A stretch of DNA of 64,000 nucleotides from NCBI RefSeq assembly GCF_025311495.1, contig NZ_CP104398.1, positions 744,001 through 808,000 on the forward strand, given 5' to 3'. Source of the DNA: Limosilactobacillus oris (GTDB lineage: Bacteria > Bacillota > Bacilli > Lactobacillales > Lactobacillaceae). This document shows positions 25,749-35,548 of this stretch, in pieces (positions within the stretch are counted from its first letter, which is position 1; every line of letters begins with the position of its first letter). The notes beneath the pieces are model-generated. The model had not been told where the DNA came from. It worked only from the letters and a program-made list of their open reading frames with translations, and made no database searches. Position numbers and translations under genes: made by a program.

Positions 25749-28613
25749 CTACTTATTCTTCTTAGCAGCCCGGTCTGCCGCCCATTGTTGGTCCCGGTCC
25801 AACATCTCCTTCAGGTACCGGCCGGTATAGCTTTCCTTGACTTGGGCGACTTCTTCTGGTGTTCCCGTCGCCACAACGTTTCCGCCAGCATCCCCGCCTT
25901 CGGGTCCCAGGTCGATCAGCCAGTCGGCAGACTTCACCACGTCCAGGTCGTGTTCAATCACCAGGACGGTGTTGCCAGCATCGACCAGGCGTTGGAGGAC
26001 GCCGAGGAGCCGCTTGATGTCGTCCATATGCAGCCCCGTCGTCGGTTCATCCAGGATATAGAAGCTCTTCCCGTGGGACTGACGGTGCAGTTCAGACGCT
26101 AGCTTCATCCGCTGGGCTTCCCCACCAGACAGGGTCGTCGCCGGCTGCCCCAGGTGAACATAGCCGAGGCCCACGTCTTCGATTGTCTGGAGTTTCCGCC
26201 GGATCTTTGGAATGGCACTGAAGAATTTCAGAGCCTCCGAGACGGTCATGTTCAAGACTTCCGCGATGTTCTTGCCCTTGTATTCCACTTCGAGGGTCTC
26301 CGAATTGTAGCGGGTCCCGTGGCAAACCTCACACGGGACATACACGTCGGGCAGGAAGTTCATCTCAATTTTAAGAATCCCGTCCCCATGACAGGCCTCA
26401 CAGCGGCCGCCCTTAACGTTGAAGCTGAAGCGGCCCTTGGTATAGCCCCGCACCTTAGCTTGGTTAGTCTGGGCGAAGAGCTCCCGAATATCGTCAAAGA
26501 CCCCGGTGTAGGTGGCCGGGTTACTGCGCGGTGTCCGGCCAATCGGTGACTGGTCAATGTCGATGACTTTTTCGATATTCTTGACCCCGCTGATGGAAGC
26601 ATACTTTCCCGGCTTGGCAGAATTATTGTTGAGCTTCTGGGCCAAAATTCGTTTGAGAATCAGGTTGACCAGGGTCGACTTGCCGGAACCAGAAACCCCG
26701 GTCACGCAGATAAACTTGCCAAGTGGAAATTCGACGTCAATCTGCTTCAGGTTATTCGCCGCGGCCCCCTTAACTACAATGTGTTTGCCATTCCCGGACC
26801 GCCGTTCTGCCGGAACCGGGATAAACTTTTTACCAGAAAGGTACTGACCAGTCAGCGACTTCCGGGACCGCATCACCTGCTTCGGTGTGCCGGCAGCCAT
26901 CACCTGACCACCATTCTCGCCGGCGCCAGGACCAATATCAATGATGTAATCGGCGGCCCGCATGGTATCTTCATCGTGTTCCACCACGATCAGAGTGTTG
27001 CCGAGGTCCCGCATTGCCTTGAGCGACGAGATCAAACGGTCATTATCCCGCTGGTGGAGCCCAATCGATGGTTCATCAAGGACGTACATCACCCCTGAAA
27101 GGTTAGAACCAATTTGGGTTGCCAGCCGGATTCGCTGGGCTTCCCCACCGGACAGGGTCCGGGCCGACCGACTCAGCGTCAGGTACTCGACCCCAACATT
27201 CTTCATAAAGGTCAGCCGGTCGAGGATTTCCTTGAGGATTGGCCGGGCAATCTGCTCGTTTTGCTCGGACAGCTGTACCTGCTTGAAGAAGTCAATGGCA
27301 TCACTGATGGACAGGTCAGATACCTGGCCGATGTTTTGACCAGAGATTTTTACAGCCAGTGCCCGCTCATTCAGCCGGTAGCCGTGGCAGGCTGGACACG
27401 GCAATTCGGTCATGTACTTGCGCATCTGCTCCCGGGTGAAGTCAGAATTGGTTTCCTGGTAACGCCGCTTAACGTTGTTGACGACCCCCTCAAAGGGTAC
27501 GTCGACGTCCCGCACGCCGCCAAAGTCATTTTCGTAGTGGAAGTGGAAAGTCTGGTCGCCATTGCCGTAGAGGACCAGCTGTTGCTGCTTCTTCGGCAAC
27601 TTATTGAACGGCGTGTCCATGTCGATACCGACTGACTGGCAGAACTGTTCTAGGAGTTGTGGGTAGTACTGGGACGAGATCGGGTTCCAGGGTGCCATCG
27701 CCCCGTCACGCAAGGTCTTGCTGCGGTCGGGCACTACAAGGTCAACGTCGACTTCCAGCTTGGAACCCAGGCCCTCACAGACCGGACAAGCCCCCATCGG
27801 TGCGTTGAAAGAAAAGAGCCGCGGTTCCAGTTCGCCGACCGTGAAGCCACAGATTGGGCAGGCGTACTTTTCGGAGAAGGGAATTGGCTCGCCGCCGATC
27901 ACGTCGGCAATTGCGTAGCCATCGCTAAGGCGGAGGGCCGCTTCAAAGGAGTCAAAGAGCCGGGACCGAACCCCCTCCTTGACGATAATCCGGTCAATAA
28001 CCACATTAATCGTGTGTTCCTGATTCTTGTTTAGCTCCGGAACTTCATCGAGGTCGTAGGTTTCACCATCCACCTGGACCCGGACAAAGCCCTCCCGTTT
28101 AATCGTTGCCAGAACCTTCTTTTGGGTCCCCTTCTTTGAACGGACGACTGGCGACAGAATCTGCAGCCGGGTCCGCTCGGGCAATTCCAGCACCCGGTCG
28201 ACCATCTGGTCCGGCGACTGGCTGGTAATCGGGATGTGGTCGTTTGGACAGATTGGTGTGCCGACCCGGGCCCACAGTAGCCGGAGGAAGTCATTGATTT
28301 CCGTGACAGTTCCCACCGTCGACCGCGGATTATGCGAGGTCGTCTTCTGGTCGATGGAAATTGCCGGAGACAGGCCGTCGATGGAGTCAACATCGGGCTT
28401 GTCCATCTGGCCTAAGAACTGCCGGGCATAGGCAGAGAGGCTTTCCACATAACGGCGTTGTCCCTCGGCATACAGGGTGTCAAAAGCCAGTGAACTCTTT
28501 CCGGACCCGGACAGGCCGGTGATAACCACCAGTTTGTTCTTGGGAATCTTAACATCGATATTTTTTAAGTTGTGGGCCCGAGCCCCGTGAATAATAATCT
28601 TATCGTTTGCCAA
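25749..28613 (-). CDS. uvrA: Excinuclease ABC subunit A
   Basis: The damage-sensing ATPase of nucleotide excision repair. At 954 residues it shows two ABC modules: [23 protein letters not shown] near residue 33 and [12 protein letters not shown] near 640, with [11 protein letters not shown] and [11 protein letters not shown] signatures. Zinc-finger cysteines are in CPICGF/CPVCEG and [17 protein letters not shown]. It lies 15 bases downstream of uvrB, so both should follow the LexA-controlled uvrB promoter. Confidence 0.98.
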   Translation of the reverse strand: MANDKIIIHGARAHNLKNIDVKIPKNKLVVITGLSGSGKSSLAFDTLYAEGQRRYVESLSAYARQFLGQMDKPDVDSIDGLSPAISIDQKTTSHNPRSTVGTVTEINDFLRLLWARVGTPICPNDHIPITSQSPDQMVDRVLELPERTRLQILSPVVRSKKGTQKKVLATIKREGFVRVQVDGETYDLDEVPELNKNQEHTINVVIDRIIVKEGVRSRLFDSFEAALRLSDGYAIADVIGGEPIPFSEKYACPICGFTVGELEPRLFSFNAPMGACPVCEGLGSKLEVDVDLVVPDRSKTLRDGAMAPWNPISSQYYPQLLEQFCQSVGIDMDTPFNKLPKKQQQLVLYGNGDQTFHFHYENDFGGVRDVDVPFEGVVNNVKRRYQETNSDFTREQMRKYMTELPCPACHGYRLNERALAVKISGQNIGQVSDLSISDAIDFFKQVQLSEQNEQIARPILKEILDRLTFMKNVGVEYLTLSRSARTLSGGEAQRIRLATQIGSNLSGVMYVLDEPSIGLHQRDNDRLISSLKAMRDLGNTLIVVEHDEDTMRAADYIIDIGPGAGENGGQVMAAGTPKQVMRSRKSLTGQYLSGKKFIPVPAERRSGNGKHIVVKGAAANNLKQIDVEFPLGKFICVTGVSGSGKSTLVNLILKRILAQKLNNNSAKPGKYASISGVKNIEKVIDIDQSPIGRTPRSNPATYTGVFDDIRELFAQTNQAKVRGYTKGRFSFNVKGGRCEACHGDGILKIEMNFLPDVYVPCEVCHGTRYNSETLEVEYKGKNIAEVLNMTVSEALKFFSAIPKIRRKLQTIEDVGLGYVHLGQPATTLSGGEAQRMKLASELHRQSHGKSFYILDEPTTGLHMDDIKRLLGVLQRLVDAGNTVLVIEHDLDVVKSADWLIDLGPEGGDAGGNVVATGTPEEVAQVKESYTGRYLKEMLDRDQQWAADRAAKKNK

Positions 28614-28628
28614 CGGATTATCCCTCCT

Positions 28629-30674
28629 CTACTTCACTTTCCGTCCCGGCTTGGTCTTCTTGCCGGTCATTTGCGCCTTCAATTCCATAACAGTATCACG
28701 AAGGGTGGCCGCTTGTTCAAAGTCGAGCCGCTTAGCCGCCGCTCGCATCTGCTCGGTCAGCTCATCGACCATGTTCGCCTGCGCATACTTAGACAGCTTG
28801 GCAAAGTCCTTCGTGGTAAATTCCGTGCTGTCTGCCTGCTCGCCAGTATCGGCCGTTTCCTTCGTCGCCGAAATGGCTTCCTGGATCGGTTTAACGATTG
28901 TGTGGGGCGTGATGTGGTGGTCCTCATTGTACTTCATCTGGATTGACCGCCGCCGCTTCGTTTCGTCAATCGCCTTTTGCATCGACTCCGTAACCTCGTC
29001 GGCATACATAATGACCGCCCCGTGCTCATTCCGGGCCGCCCGTCCAATCGTTTGGATTAGTGAGCGCTCGTTGCGCAAGAAGCCCTCCTTATCGGCATCG
29101 AGGATTGCCACCAGGGAAACTTCCGGCACGTCTAGCCCTTCCCGGAGCAGGTTGATCCCAACAAGGACGTCAAACTTCCCCAGCCGCAGGTCACGGATAA
29201 TCTGCGTCCGCTCTAGGGTCTTAATATCACTGTGGAGGTACTTGACCTTGAGACCGAGGTCCTTTAAGTAATCGGTCAAGTCCTCCGACATCTTCTTGGT
29301 CAGAGTCGTCACAAAGACCCGTTCGTGCCGCTCAATCCGCTTATTAATTTCACCGACCAGGTTATCGATTTGTCCCATTACTGGCCGGACTTCAATCGTC
29401 GGATCAAGCAAACCGGTCGGCCGGATGATCTGCTGAGCCACGTGGTCGGTCTGCTCCTGCTCGTAAGGACCCGGGGTGGCCGACATGTAGACGACCTGAT
29501 CGACGTGCTGCTCAAACTCATTCAGTTTCAGCGGCCGGTTATCGAGGGCACTCGGCAACCGGAAGCCGTAGTCAATCAGCATTTGCTTCCGAGCCCGGTC
29601 ACCGTTGTACATCCCCCGTACCTGGGGCATCGTCTGGTGCGATTCGTCAACCACCAGCAGGTAGTCCTTCGGGAAGAAGTCCAACAGGGTGTACGGTGGT
29701 TCGCCTGGTTTCCGGCGGTCCATGTAACGGGAATAGTTTTCAATCCCGTTGGTATAACCCATCTCCCGCATCATCTCGATGTCGTAGGTTGTCCGCTGCT
29801 GGAGGCGTTCTGCTTCCAGCAACTTTCCCTCGTCGGTAAACTTCTTGACCTGTTTTTTCATATCCTGCTCGATTTCCGGCAGGGCTACGTCCATAATGTC
29901 CTCGTTGGTCATGAAGTGGGTGGCAGGGAAGATCGAAACTTCCTCCCGGTCGCCCTTCACTTCGCCGGTCAGGGCGTCGACTTCCCGGATCCGGTCAATT
30001 TCATCCCCAAAGAACTCAATCCGGAGTGCGGTTTCACTGTGGGAAGCAGGAAAGATTTCCACCACGTCACCGTGTACCCGGAACCGGCCCCGCTGGAAGT
30101 CAATGTCGTTCCGGTCGTACTGGATGGTCACTAATTGCCGCAGCAGGAAGTCCCGGTCGATTTCCTGGCCGACGTGCAAAGAGATGACGCTATTTTGGTA
30201 CTCATTCGGGTTCCCTAAGCCGAAAATGCTGGACACCGAGGCAACCACGATCACATCGTTGCGCTCTAATAGGGCTGTCGTGGCGGCGTTTCGCAGTTTA
30301 TCAATTTCATCATTAATGGAGGCGTCCTTTTCGATGTAGGTGTCGCTCGATGGGACGTAGGCTTCCGGCTGGTAGTAGTCATAGTAGGAGACGAAGTATT
30401 CGACGGCATTGTGGGGGAAGAACTTCTTCATTTCGCCGTACAGCTGCCCTGCCAGTGTCTTGTTATGTGACAAGATGAGGGTCGGTTTATTGACGTTTGC
30501 GATGACATTAGAAATGGTAAAAGTCTTCCCGGTCCCAGTGGCCCCCAGCAAGATCTGGGCCTTATCACCATTTTCAATCCCCTTGGTCAGCTGGTTAATG
30601 GCCTCCGGTTGGTCCCCGGTCGGCTGGTAATCAGAAACTAGGTCAAATTTTCGGTCTGCTTGACGATAAATCAC
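28629..30674 (-). CDS. uvrB: Excinuclease ABC subunit B
   Basis: A helicase-like protein that verifies damage and loads UvrC. The Walker [11 protein letters not shown] is near residue 36 and the beta-hairpin region [12 protein letters not shown] near 90. Helicase motifs DESH and QTIGRAAR and a C-terminal UVR coiled-coil motif ([26 protein letters not shown]) follow. The GTG at 30674 ([13 protein letters not shown], the usual N-terminus) is preferred: GGGAGGA lies 8 bases before it. An open frame continues to 30725 but without a site. 681 residues. Confidence 0.96.
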   Translation of the reverse strand: MIYRQADRKFDLVSDYQPTGDQPEAINQLTKGIENGDKAQILLGATGTGKTFTISNVIANVNKPTLILSHNKTLAGQLYGEMKKFFPHNAVEYFVSYYDYYQPEAYVPSSDTYIEKDASINDEIDKLRNAATTALLERNDVIVVASVSSIFGLGNPNEYQNSVISLHVGQEIDRDFLLRQLVTIQYDRNDIDFQRGRFRVHGDVVEIFPASHSETALRIEFFGDEIDRIREVDALTGEVKGDREEVSIFPATHFMTNEDIMDVALPEIEQDMKKQVKKFTDEGKLLEAERLQQRTTYDIEMMREMGYTNGIENYSRYMDRRKPGEPPYTLLDFFPKDYLLVVDESHQTMPQVRGMYNGDRARKQMLIDYGFRLPSALDNRPLKLNEFEQHVDQVVYMSATPGPYEQEQTDHVAQQIIRPTGLLDPTIEVRPVMGQIDNLVGEINKRIERHERVFVTTLTKKMSEDLTDYLKDLGLKVKYLHSDIKTLERTQIIRDLRLGKFDVLVGINLLREGLDVPEVSLVAILDADKEGFLRNERSLIQTIGRAARNEHGAVIMYADEVTESMQKAIDETKRRRSIQMKYNEDHHITPHTIVKPIQEAISATKETADTGEQADSTEFTTKDFAKLSKYAQANMVDELTEQMRAAAKRLDFEQAATLRDTVMELKAQMTGKKTKPGRKVK

Positions 30675-30730
30675 AAGCTGTTCCTCCCGTTGCTTATTGC
30701 GGCGCCATACCGCTAATTTAGACACATTTT

Positions 30731-30760
30731 AGTGTATCATGCAAACATGCATTCGTCTAA
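30731..30760 (-). promoter_or_regulatory. Promoter of uvrB-uvrA
   Basis: TTAGAC (30755-30760) and TACACT (30731-30736) with an 18-base spacer that holds the SOS box. Confidence 0.6.
30742..30755 (-). promoter_or_regulatory. LexA/DinR (SOS) box of uvrB-uvrA
   Basis: CGAATGCATGTTTG matches 13 of 14 positions of the Gram-positive SOS box CGAACRNRYGTTYG. It lies inside the promoter spacer, an ideal repressor position. Confidence 0.75.
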
Positions 30761-30833
30761 TAATCTGACCATTATAAAAGGAGCCGCGACGTGGTTTCAG
30801 CCACCTCACAGCCCCATTTGATTTCAAATTAAT

Positions 30834-32561
30834 TTATTCTTCGGCAAATGCTTGCAGTGCCTTTTCAAAGTCGGCCAGTTTAGCATTGGCCTTGTCCAGT
30901 GAGCCAGCGCTGGTGCCGATGTAGAACTTCAGCTTTGGTTCAGTTCCGGATGGGCGAATAGCAATCCAAGTTTCGTCGTCCAAGACATAGCGGAGGACGT
31001 TGGATTCTGGAATCCCCAACTCACTGACCTGACCATCAGCGGTCGTCTTGGTGCCCTTGGAGAAGTCTTCGGTGACTGCCACTTTGTGACCAGCAAAGTC
31101 AGCTGGAGCTTCTTCCCGGAACTTCTTCATTAAGTTCTGAATCTTAGCAGGACCGTCGACCCCGGCGTAAGTCTTGGCAATCGTCTTTTCACGGAAGTAG
31201 CCGTACTTCTTAAAGAGTTCCTGCAAGCCATCGTACAGGGTCATGTCACGGCTCCGGTAGTAAGCAGCAACTTCTGCCAGCAGGGTCAGTGACTGGATGG
31301 CGTCCTTGTCCCGAACGAATGGCTTAATCAGGTAGCCGTAGCTTTCCTCAAAGCCAAACATGAAGGTGTGGTCAGCCTTGCCAGTTTCGTACTGGTGAAT
31401 CTGGTCCGCAATCCACTTGAAACCGGTCAGGACGTTAATCATATCGACACCATAGCTCTCGGCAACCTTAGCCGCAAAGTTGGTGGAAACGATTGACTTA
31501 ACAGCCGCCGCATTCTTTGGCAGGGTCCCCGTCTGCTTCCGGGCTTCCAGGATGTAGGACAGCATAATCGTGGCAATCTGGTTTCCCGTCAGCAGCTGGT
31601 ATTCGCCGTCTGGCTGGCGAACGGCACAACCCAGTCGGTCCGCGTCTGGGTCGGTCGCAATCAGAACGTCGGCGTCAATTTTCTTTCCCAGGGCAATTGA
31701 GCGAACGAAGGCTTCGGGGAATTCTGGGTTTGGGTGCTCCAAGCTAGGAAAGTCACCATTCGGTTGGGCTTCGGTAGGTTCAATCGTGAAGTTGGTAAAG
31801 CCGGCTTGACGGAGGGCCCGTTCACCCAGCATCCGGCCAGTTCCGCAAAGGGGCGTGAAAACAAACTTCATGTCCTTGCCATACTGCTTAGCCAGTTCAG
31901 GGTTGACCGTGACTTCCTTTGCCAGTTGGAGGTAGGCATGGTCGACGTCTTCACCCATAATGGTTTCCAAGCCGTTATCCAGCATTTCCTGCTCATCGGC
32001 TAGTTGGATGTCGAAGATGTCATCAATCTTGCGGATGTAGCCGGTCATCATGTCGGATTCCTTCGGCGGCATCTGGCCCCCATCTTCACCGTAAATCTTG
32101 TAACCGTTGTATTCCTTCGGATTGTGGCTGGCAGTAATCATAATTCCAGCGTAAGTTCCCATCTGGCGAACGGCAAATGACAATTCAGGCGTTGGCCGAA
32201 CGTTGTCGTAGATATAAACCTTAATCCCGTGCGCTCCCAGCACCCGCGCGGAGTCATGGGCGAAGCGGTAGGAGTTGTGCCGGGAATCATAGCCAATCGC
32301 CACCCCACGCTGCTTGACTTCATCGCCAAGTGAATCCATCAGAGTAGCCAAACCTTCCGTTGCTTGCCGAACCGTGTACACGTTCATCCGGTTGATTCCG
32401 GGTCCCATCAAGCCCCGCATTCCGGCGGTACCAAAGGACAGTGGGCCATAAAAGGCGTCTTCGATTTCCTGTTCATCGGTCATGGCGGCTAATTCTTGCT
32501 TGAGTTTCGGCTCTAAATCGGTCCGCTCTTTCCATACTTGGTATGTGTCTTTCCAGCTCAC
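30834..32561 (-). CDS. pgm: Phosphoglucomutase/phosphomannomutase (alpha-D-phosphohexomutase)
   Basis: Interconverts glucose 6-phosphate and glucose 1-phosphate, feeding UDP-glucose synthesis by GalU. The 575 residues match the PgcA-type mutases. The phosphoserine loop is TASHNPKEYNGYK (about 145-157), the Mg loop is DPDADRLG, the sugar loop is GFEESYG and the phosphate-binding end is RPSGTEPKLKFY. The start at 32561 follows AAAGGAGAC. It is monocistronic; galU and galE in the window complete the nucleotide-sugar branch. Confidence 0.95.
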   Translation of the reverse strand: MSWKDTYQVWKERTDLEPKLKQELAAMTDEQEIEDAFYGPLSFGTAGMRGLMGPGINRMNVYTVRQATEGLATLMDSLGDEVKQRGVAIGYDSRHNSYRFAHDSARVLGAHGIKVYIYDNVRPTPELSFAVRQMGTYAGIMITASHNPKEYNGYKIYGEDGGQMPPKESDMMTGYIRKIDDIFDIQLADEQEMLDNGLETIMGEDVDHAYLQLAKEVTVNPELAKQYGKDMKFVFTPLCGTGRMLGERALRQAGFTNFTIEPTEAQPNGDFPSLEHPNPEFPEAFVRSIALGKKIDADVLIATDPDADRLGCAVRQPDGEYQLLTGNQIATIMLSYILEARKQTGTLPKNAAAVKSIVSTNFAAKVAESYGVDMINVLTGFKWIADQIHQYETGKADHTFMFGFEESYGYLIKPFVRDKDAIQSLTLLAEVAAYYRSRDMTLYDGLQELFKKYGYFREKTIAKTYAGVDGPAKIQNLMKKFREEAPADFAGHKVAVTEDFSKGTKTTADGQVSELGIPESNVLRYVLDDETWIAIRPSGTEPKLKFYIGTSAGSLDKANAKLADFEKALQAFAEE

Positions 32562-32701
32562 AATAAAGTCTCCTTTACTTCTTTAATCTGTACATAGTAT
32601 ACCGCATCTTCCTGGTGGGTGCCGTTTTTACTCATTGTTTTACTAAATTTTTATTCAAAGCACTGGAAAATTTTTCAGGCAGTGGCCAGTGCTGGTTAAA
32701 A

Positions 32702-32738
32702 ACTTACTGATTGGATAGTAACTTACTAAAAAGTAAGT
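32702..32738. promoter_or_regulatory. Palindromic cluster resembling an HxlR/DUF24 operator
   Basis: Two overlapping inverted repeats: TTACT-N8-AGTAA (32704-32721) and the perfect ACTTACT-AAAA-AGTAAGT (32721-32738). The second looks like the TACT-N4/6-AGTA boxes bound by HxlR/DUF24 regulators in Bacillus. It lies downstream of the hxlR gene and upstream of pgm, and no open frame follows it. The 247-base region otherwise holds only the pgm leader. Confidence 0.4.
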
Positions 32739-32808
32739 ACTTGTCGCCTCCTCGAGAAGCGGTTAACATGTACATAAATTCGCATGATGAGTTAAGGACA
32801 AACTACTT

Positions 32809-33222
32809 TTAGTCATTACCCGTGTGAATGTCTTGCTGGTGGCTAAGCCCCTTCATCTCGGCAGCACCATTTTCAAAGGAAACATCCGTAACTTTCCCAG
32901 AAGCGACGAGCTCTTCGCTAAATTCCGCCATTTCGATAAGGATTTTCTTCATCCTCAGGCCATCCGCTGTTAGGAAATAGACAACCTTGGGTGGAACAAC
33001 AGGGTAACTGGTTCGCTTTACCAACTGGTCGTTAATCAGCTGGTTTAGTTCCTCGGTCAGTACCTTTTCGGAGACGTGAACCCGGTACAGGTCATCAAAG
33101 TACCTTTTGAGTTCTCCATACCGGCGCTCCTTCAATCCCAACGCGCAAATAATAGACGGTTTCCATTTACCGCTAACGGCGTGAATTAGGAAGTTACAGC
33201 TAATAAAGTAGTTCTTAGTCAT
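32809..33222 (-). CDS. HxlR-family (DUF24) transcriptional regulator
   Basis: 137 residues with one winged helix: FLIHAVSGKWKPSIICAL (the GKWK motif is typical), RRYGELKRYFDD, VSEKVLTEELNQLINDQLVKR as recognition helix, and VVYFLTADG as wing. DUF24 members often sense electrophiles or oxidants through an N-terminal Cys; here Cys10 in FISCNFL could do this. The ATG at 33222 follows CAGGAGGAG; an open frame further upstream has no site. It is divergent from the alcohol dehydrogenase gene, which it probably controls. Confidence 0.88.
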   Translation of the reverse strand: MTKNYFISCNFLIHAVSGKWKPSIICALGLKERRYGELKRYFDDLYRVHVSEKVLTEELNQLINDQLVKRTSYPVVPPKVVYFLTADGLRMKKILIEMAEFSEELVASGKVTDVSFENGAAEMKGLSHQQDIHTGND

Positions 33223-33357
33223 ATTGCTCCTCCTGTCAACGAGTCTTTCCTTGATTAAGTATATTTTATAATGGTTTCCCAAAATGAGCTGGAGAGGTAC
33301 CCGCGCCCAGCCTGCCAGAAAGTGAATTTCAATCAACTGATAAGAGAGGTAGATACT

Positions 33358-34413
33358 ATACGTGGATTTGCAATGATTGGCCCAAACGAAACGGGTTTTA
33401 TTGAAAAAGGCGATCCAGAGATTGGCCCTCGAGACGCCCTGGTAAAGCCACTGGCGGTCGCACCATGTACTTCAGATATTCACAGCGTTTACGAGAACGC
33501 AATTGGGCCTCATCACGACTTGATTCTCGGTCACGAAGCCAGCGGAGAAATCGTCGCTGTCGGTGATGAGGTCAAGGACTTTAAGGTAGGCGACAAGGTC
33601 ATTTTGCCAGCCGTTACTCCCGACTGGTCAGACGTAAACGCACAGGCCGGTTTTGCCTCCCACTCTGGAGGAATGCTAGGCGACTGGAAGTTCTCTAACA
33701 ACAAGGACGGGGTCTTCGCAACCCGGATTCACGTCAACGACGCCGATGGGAACCTTGCCCACTTACCACTGGGGATGGATCCCGGGGTTGCCACCATGCT
33801 TTCCGACATGATTCCAATCGGTTTCAACGCCGACGAACTGGCCCACGTTGAATACGGTGATACCGTCGCTGTAATCGGCATTGGTCCCGTCGGTTTGATG
33901 GCCCTCCGCGGTGCTGGTCGGATCTTCGCCGTTGGCTCCCGGCCGCAAACCATCAAAGTTGCCAAGGAGTACGGTGCAACGGATATTATCGACTACCACG
34001 ATGGCGACATCGCCGACCAGATTATCGAAAAGAACAACGGCCAGGGGGTTGACCGCGTCCTCATCGCCGATGGAGATTCTGAGCACACCTTTGACCAGGC
34101 AGTCCGGATGACGCGGCCCGGTGGTTCCATTGGTAACGTGGCTTATTTAAACGGCAACGATACCATTAAGATCAATGCCGGTAACTGGGGTGTCGGGATG
34201 GCTAACATCACCATTGACGGTGGTGTAATGCCCGGCGGCCGGCTTCGGATGGAAAAGTTAGCTAGCCTGATCACTAATGGTCGCCTGGACCCGTCCCTGC
34301 TGATTACCCACACCTTTGACGGCTTCGATAAGATTCCGGACGCCCTTGAATTAATGCACAACAAACCTGCTGATTTGATTAAGCCGGTTGTCTACACCTC
34401 TGACATCGACTAA
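33358..34413 (+). CDS. Zinc-dependent alcohol dehydrogenase, NADP isopropanol-dehydrogenase type
   Basis: A medium-chain dehydrogenase similar to Clostridium beijerinckii secondary ADH. Zn ligands are in APCTSDIHS (Cys) and LILGHEASGE (His-Glu), plus the catalytic Asp of TPDWSD. The Rossmann motif is VIGIGPVGLM, and GSRP is the NADP-recognition loop. The long N-terminus and KDGVFATRIHVNDADGNLA block also fit this subgroup. Relatives start MKGFAM. Here the matching codon is ATA (33358) with GAGAGG eight bases upstream, giving xRGFAM. The next ATG is at 33373. Either ATA is used or the start has mutated. It is divergent from hxlR. Confidence 0.88.
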   Translation: MRGFAMIGPNETGFIEKGDPEIGPRDALVKPLAVAPCTSDIHSVYENAIGPHHDLILGHEASGEIVAVGDEVKDFKVGDKVILPAVTPDWSDVNAQAGFASHSGGMLGDWKFSNNKDGVFATRIHVNDADGNLAHLPLGMDPGVATMLSDMIPIGFNADELAHVEYGDTVAVIGIGPVGLMALRGAGRIFAVGSRPQTIKVAKEYGATDIIDYHDGDIADQIIEKNNGQGVDRVLIADGDSEHTFDQAVRMTRPGGSIGNVAYLNGNDTIKINAGNWGVGMANITIDGGVMPGGRLRMEKLASLITNGRLDPSLLITHTFDGFDKIPDALELMHNKPADLIKPVVYTSDID

Positions 34414-34433
34414 TATTTAAAAAACACACTAAT

Positions 34434-34474
34434 AAAATCCGCTCAGCGAACGCCTTGTCCGTTGAGCGGATTTT
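34434..34474. terminator. Bidirectional terminator between adh and trxB
   Basis: AAAATCCGCTCA/TGAGCGGATTTT stem with an inner CGAA/TCCG extension, between convergent stops. Confidence 0.85.
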
Positions 34475-34486
34475 GTCATCAGATTA

Positions 34487-35419
34487 TTATTCCTGACTCT
34501 TGATGTATTGATAAACCTGTTGACCAGCAATGGCACCGTCCCCAACGGCAGTGGCAATCTGCCGCAGCGGCGTTTCACGCACATCACCGATGGCATAGAT
34601 TCCCGGAATGCTGGTCCGCATTACGGTATCAGTCTTGACCCAGCCCTGGTCGTCCAGGATTCCCAGGTCGGCAAAGGGCTTAGTCAGCGGGATATTACCG
34701 ACATAGATAAAGACCCCATCGGCTGCCAGTTCACCATCTTCACCGGTTTCGTTGTTGTGGGTGATGACGCCAGTCACCTTGACGTCATCACCCATGATTT
34801 CAGTAACACTCGTGTTGAAGACAAACTCCATCTTTGGGTTCTTCTTGGCCTCATCCTGGAGCATTGGCTGAGCCCGGAGTTCGCCCCGCCGTACCAGAAC
34901 AGTTACCTTGGAAGCTAGCTGGGTTAGGTAGAGCCCTTCTTCCACCGCGGAGTCACCGCCACCGACAACAACCAAGTGCTTGCCCTTAAAGAAGGCCCCG
35001 TCGCAGACTGCGCAGTAGGAAACGCCCCGGCCACCGAATTCTTCTTCACCCGGTACGCCGAGCTTGCGGTGGTCAGAACCAGTCCCAATTACCACAACGG
35101 GGGCAACATAGGTTTCCCCCATATCAGTCGTGACCTTCTTGTTCGCCCCATCGACTTCAACCTTCGTAACGGTTCCGTAGGCATATTCTGCACCAAACTG
35201 GGTTGCTCCCTGGTACATCTTTTCCGCCAGCTCTGGACCTTGCACGTCCTTGAAGCCGGAGTAGTTCACGATTGAAGCAGTGTTGTTGAGGTTACCACCA
35301 TAAGCTCCCCGGTCCAGCATGACAACCTTCAAGTTAGCTCGTGAAGCATACAGCGCCGTCGTCATCCCACCAGGGCCGGCACCGATAATAATGACATCGT
35401 ATTTTTTCTCTTCTGCCAT
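34487..35419 (-). CDS. trxB: Thioredoxin-disulfide reductase
   Basis: A flavoenzyme that reduces thioredoxin with NADPH. The 310 residues show the FAD motif IIGAGPGGMT (about 11-20), the redox-active CAVC at 136-139, the NADPH motif VVGGGDSAVEEG and the C-terminal FAD motif GIYAIGDV. The start at 35419 follows TGAGGAGGAA. A terminator separates it from galU, and it has its own promoter overlapped by a perfect palindrome. Confidence 0.97.
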   Translation of the reverse strand: MAEEKKYDVIIIGAGPGGMTTALYASRANLKVVMLDRGAYGGNLNNTASIVNYSGFKDVQGPELAEKMYQGATQFGAEYAYGTVTKVEVDGANKKVTTDMGETYVAPVVVIGTGSDHRKLGVPGEEEFGGRGVSYCAVCDGAFFKGKHLVVVGGGDSAVEEGLYLTQLASKVTVLVRRGELRAQPMLQDEAKKNPKMEFVFNTSVTEIMGDDVKVTGVITHNNETGEDGELAADGVFIYVGNIPLTKPFADLGILDDQGWVKTDTVMRTSIPGIYAIGDVRETPLRQIATAVGDGAIAGQQVYQYIKSQE

Positions 35420-35452
35420 AATTCATTCCTCCTCAAGCGAATTACTATCCAC

Positions 35453-35481
35453 ATGATAATCGCTGACAAACAGTTTGTCTA
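35453..35481 (-). promoter_or_regulatory. Promoter of trxB
   Basis: TAGACA (35476-35481) and TATCAT (35453-35458) with a 17-base spacer on the minus strand. Confidence 0.6.
35465..35479. promoter_or_regulatory. Palindrome overlapping the trxB promoter
   Basis: GACAAA-CAG-TTTGTC is a perfect 6-bp inverted repeat. It covers the -35 box and half of the spacer, so it is a candidate operator. I cannot assign the regulator. Confidence 0.45.
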
Positions 35482-35504
35482 TCATTTTGCTTACTAAAAA
35501 TAAG

Positions 35505-35540
35505 AAAAAGGTGCCATGACCAAATTAGCCGCGGTACCTT
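35505..35540 (-). terminator. Terminator of galU
   Basis: AAGGTRCC/GGYACCTT stem (one mismatch) followed by TTTTTCTTATTTTT on the minus strand, 9 bases after the galU stop. Confidence 0.75.
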
Positions 35541-35548
35541 ATTCGTGC

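Noticed and set aside
26154-28034. Several plus-strand frames of 100-173 codons
   Set aside because: All are shadows of uvrA.
29325-30134. Plus-strand open frame of 269 codons
   Set aside because: Antisense to uvrB; high GC at the third codon position of uvrB removes stops in this frame. No start signal and unusual composition.
30675-30725. Longer N-terminus of uvrB
   Set aside because: It has no ribosome binding site and would start almost at the transcription start; GTG 30674 has a good site and the normal family N-terminus.
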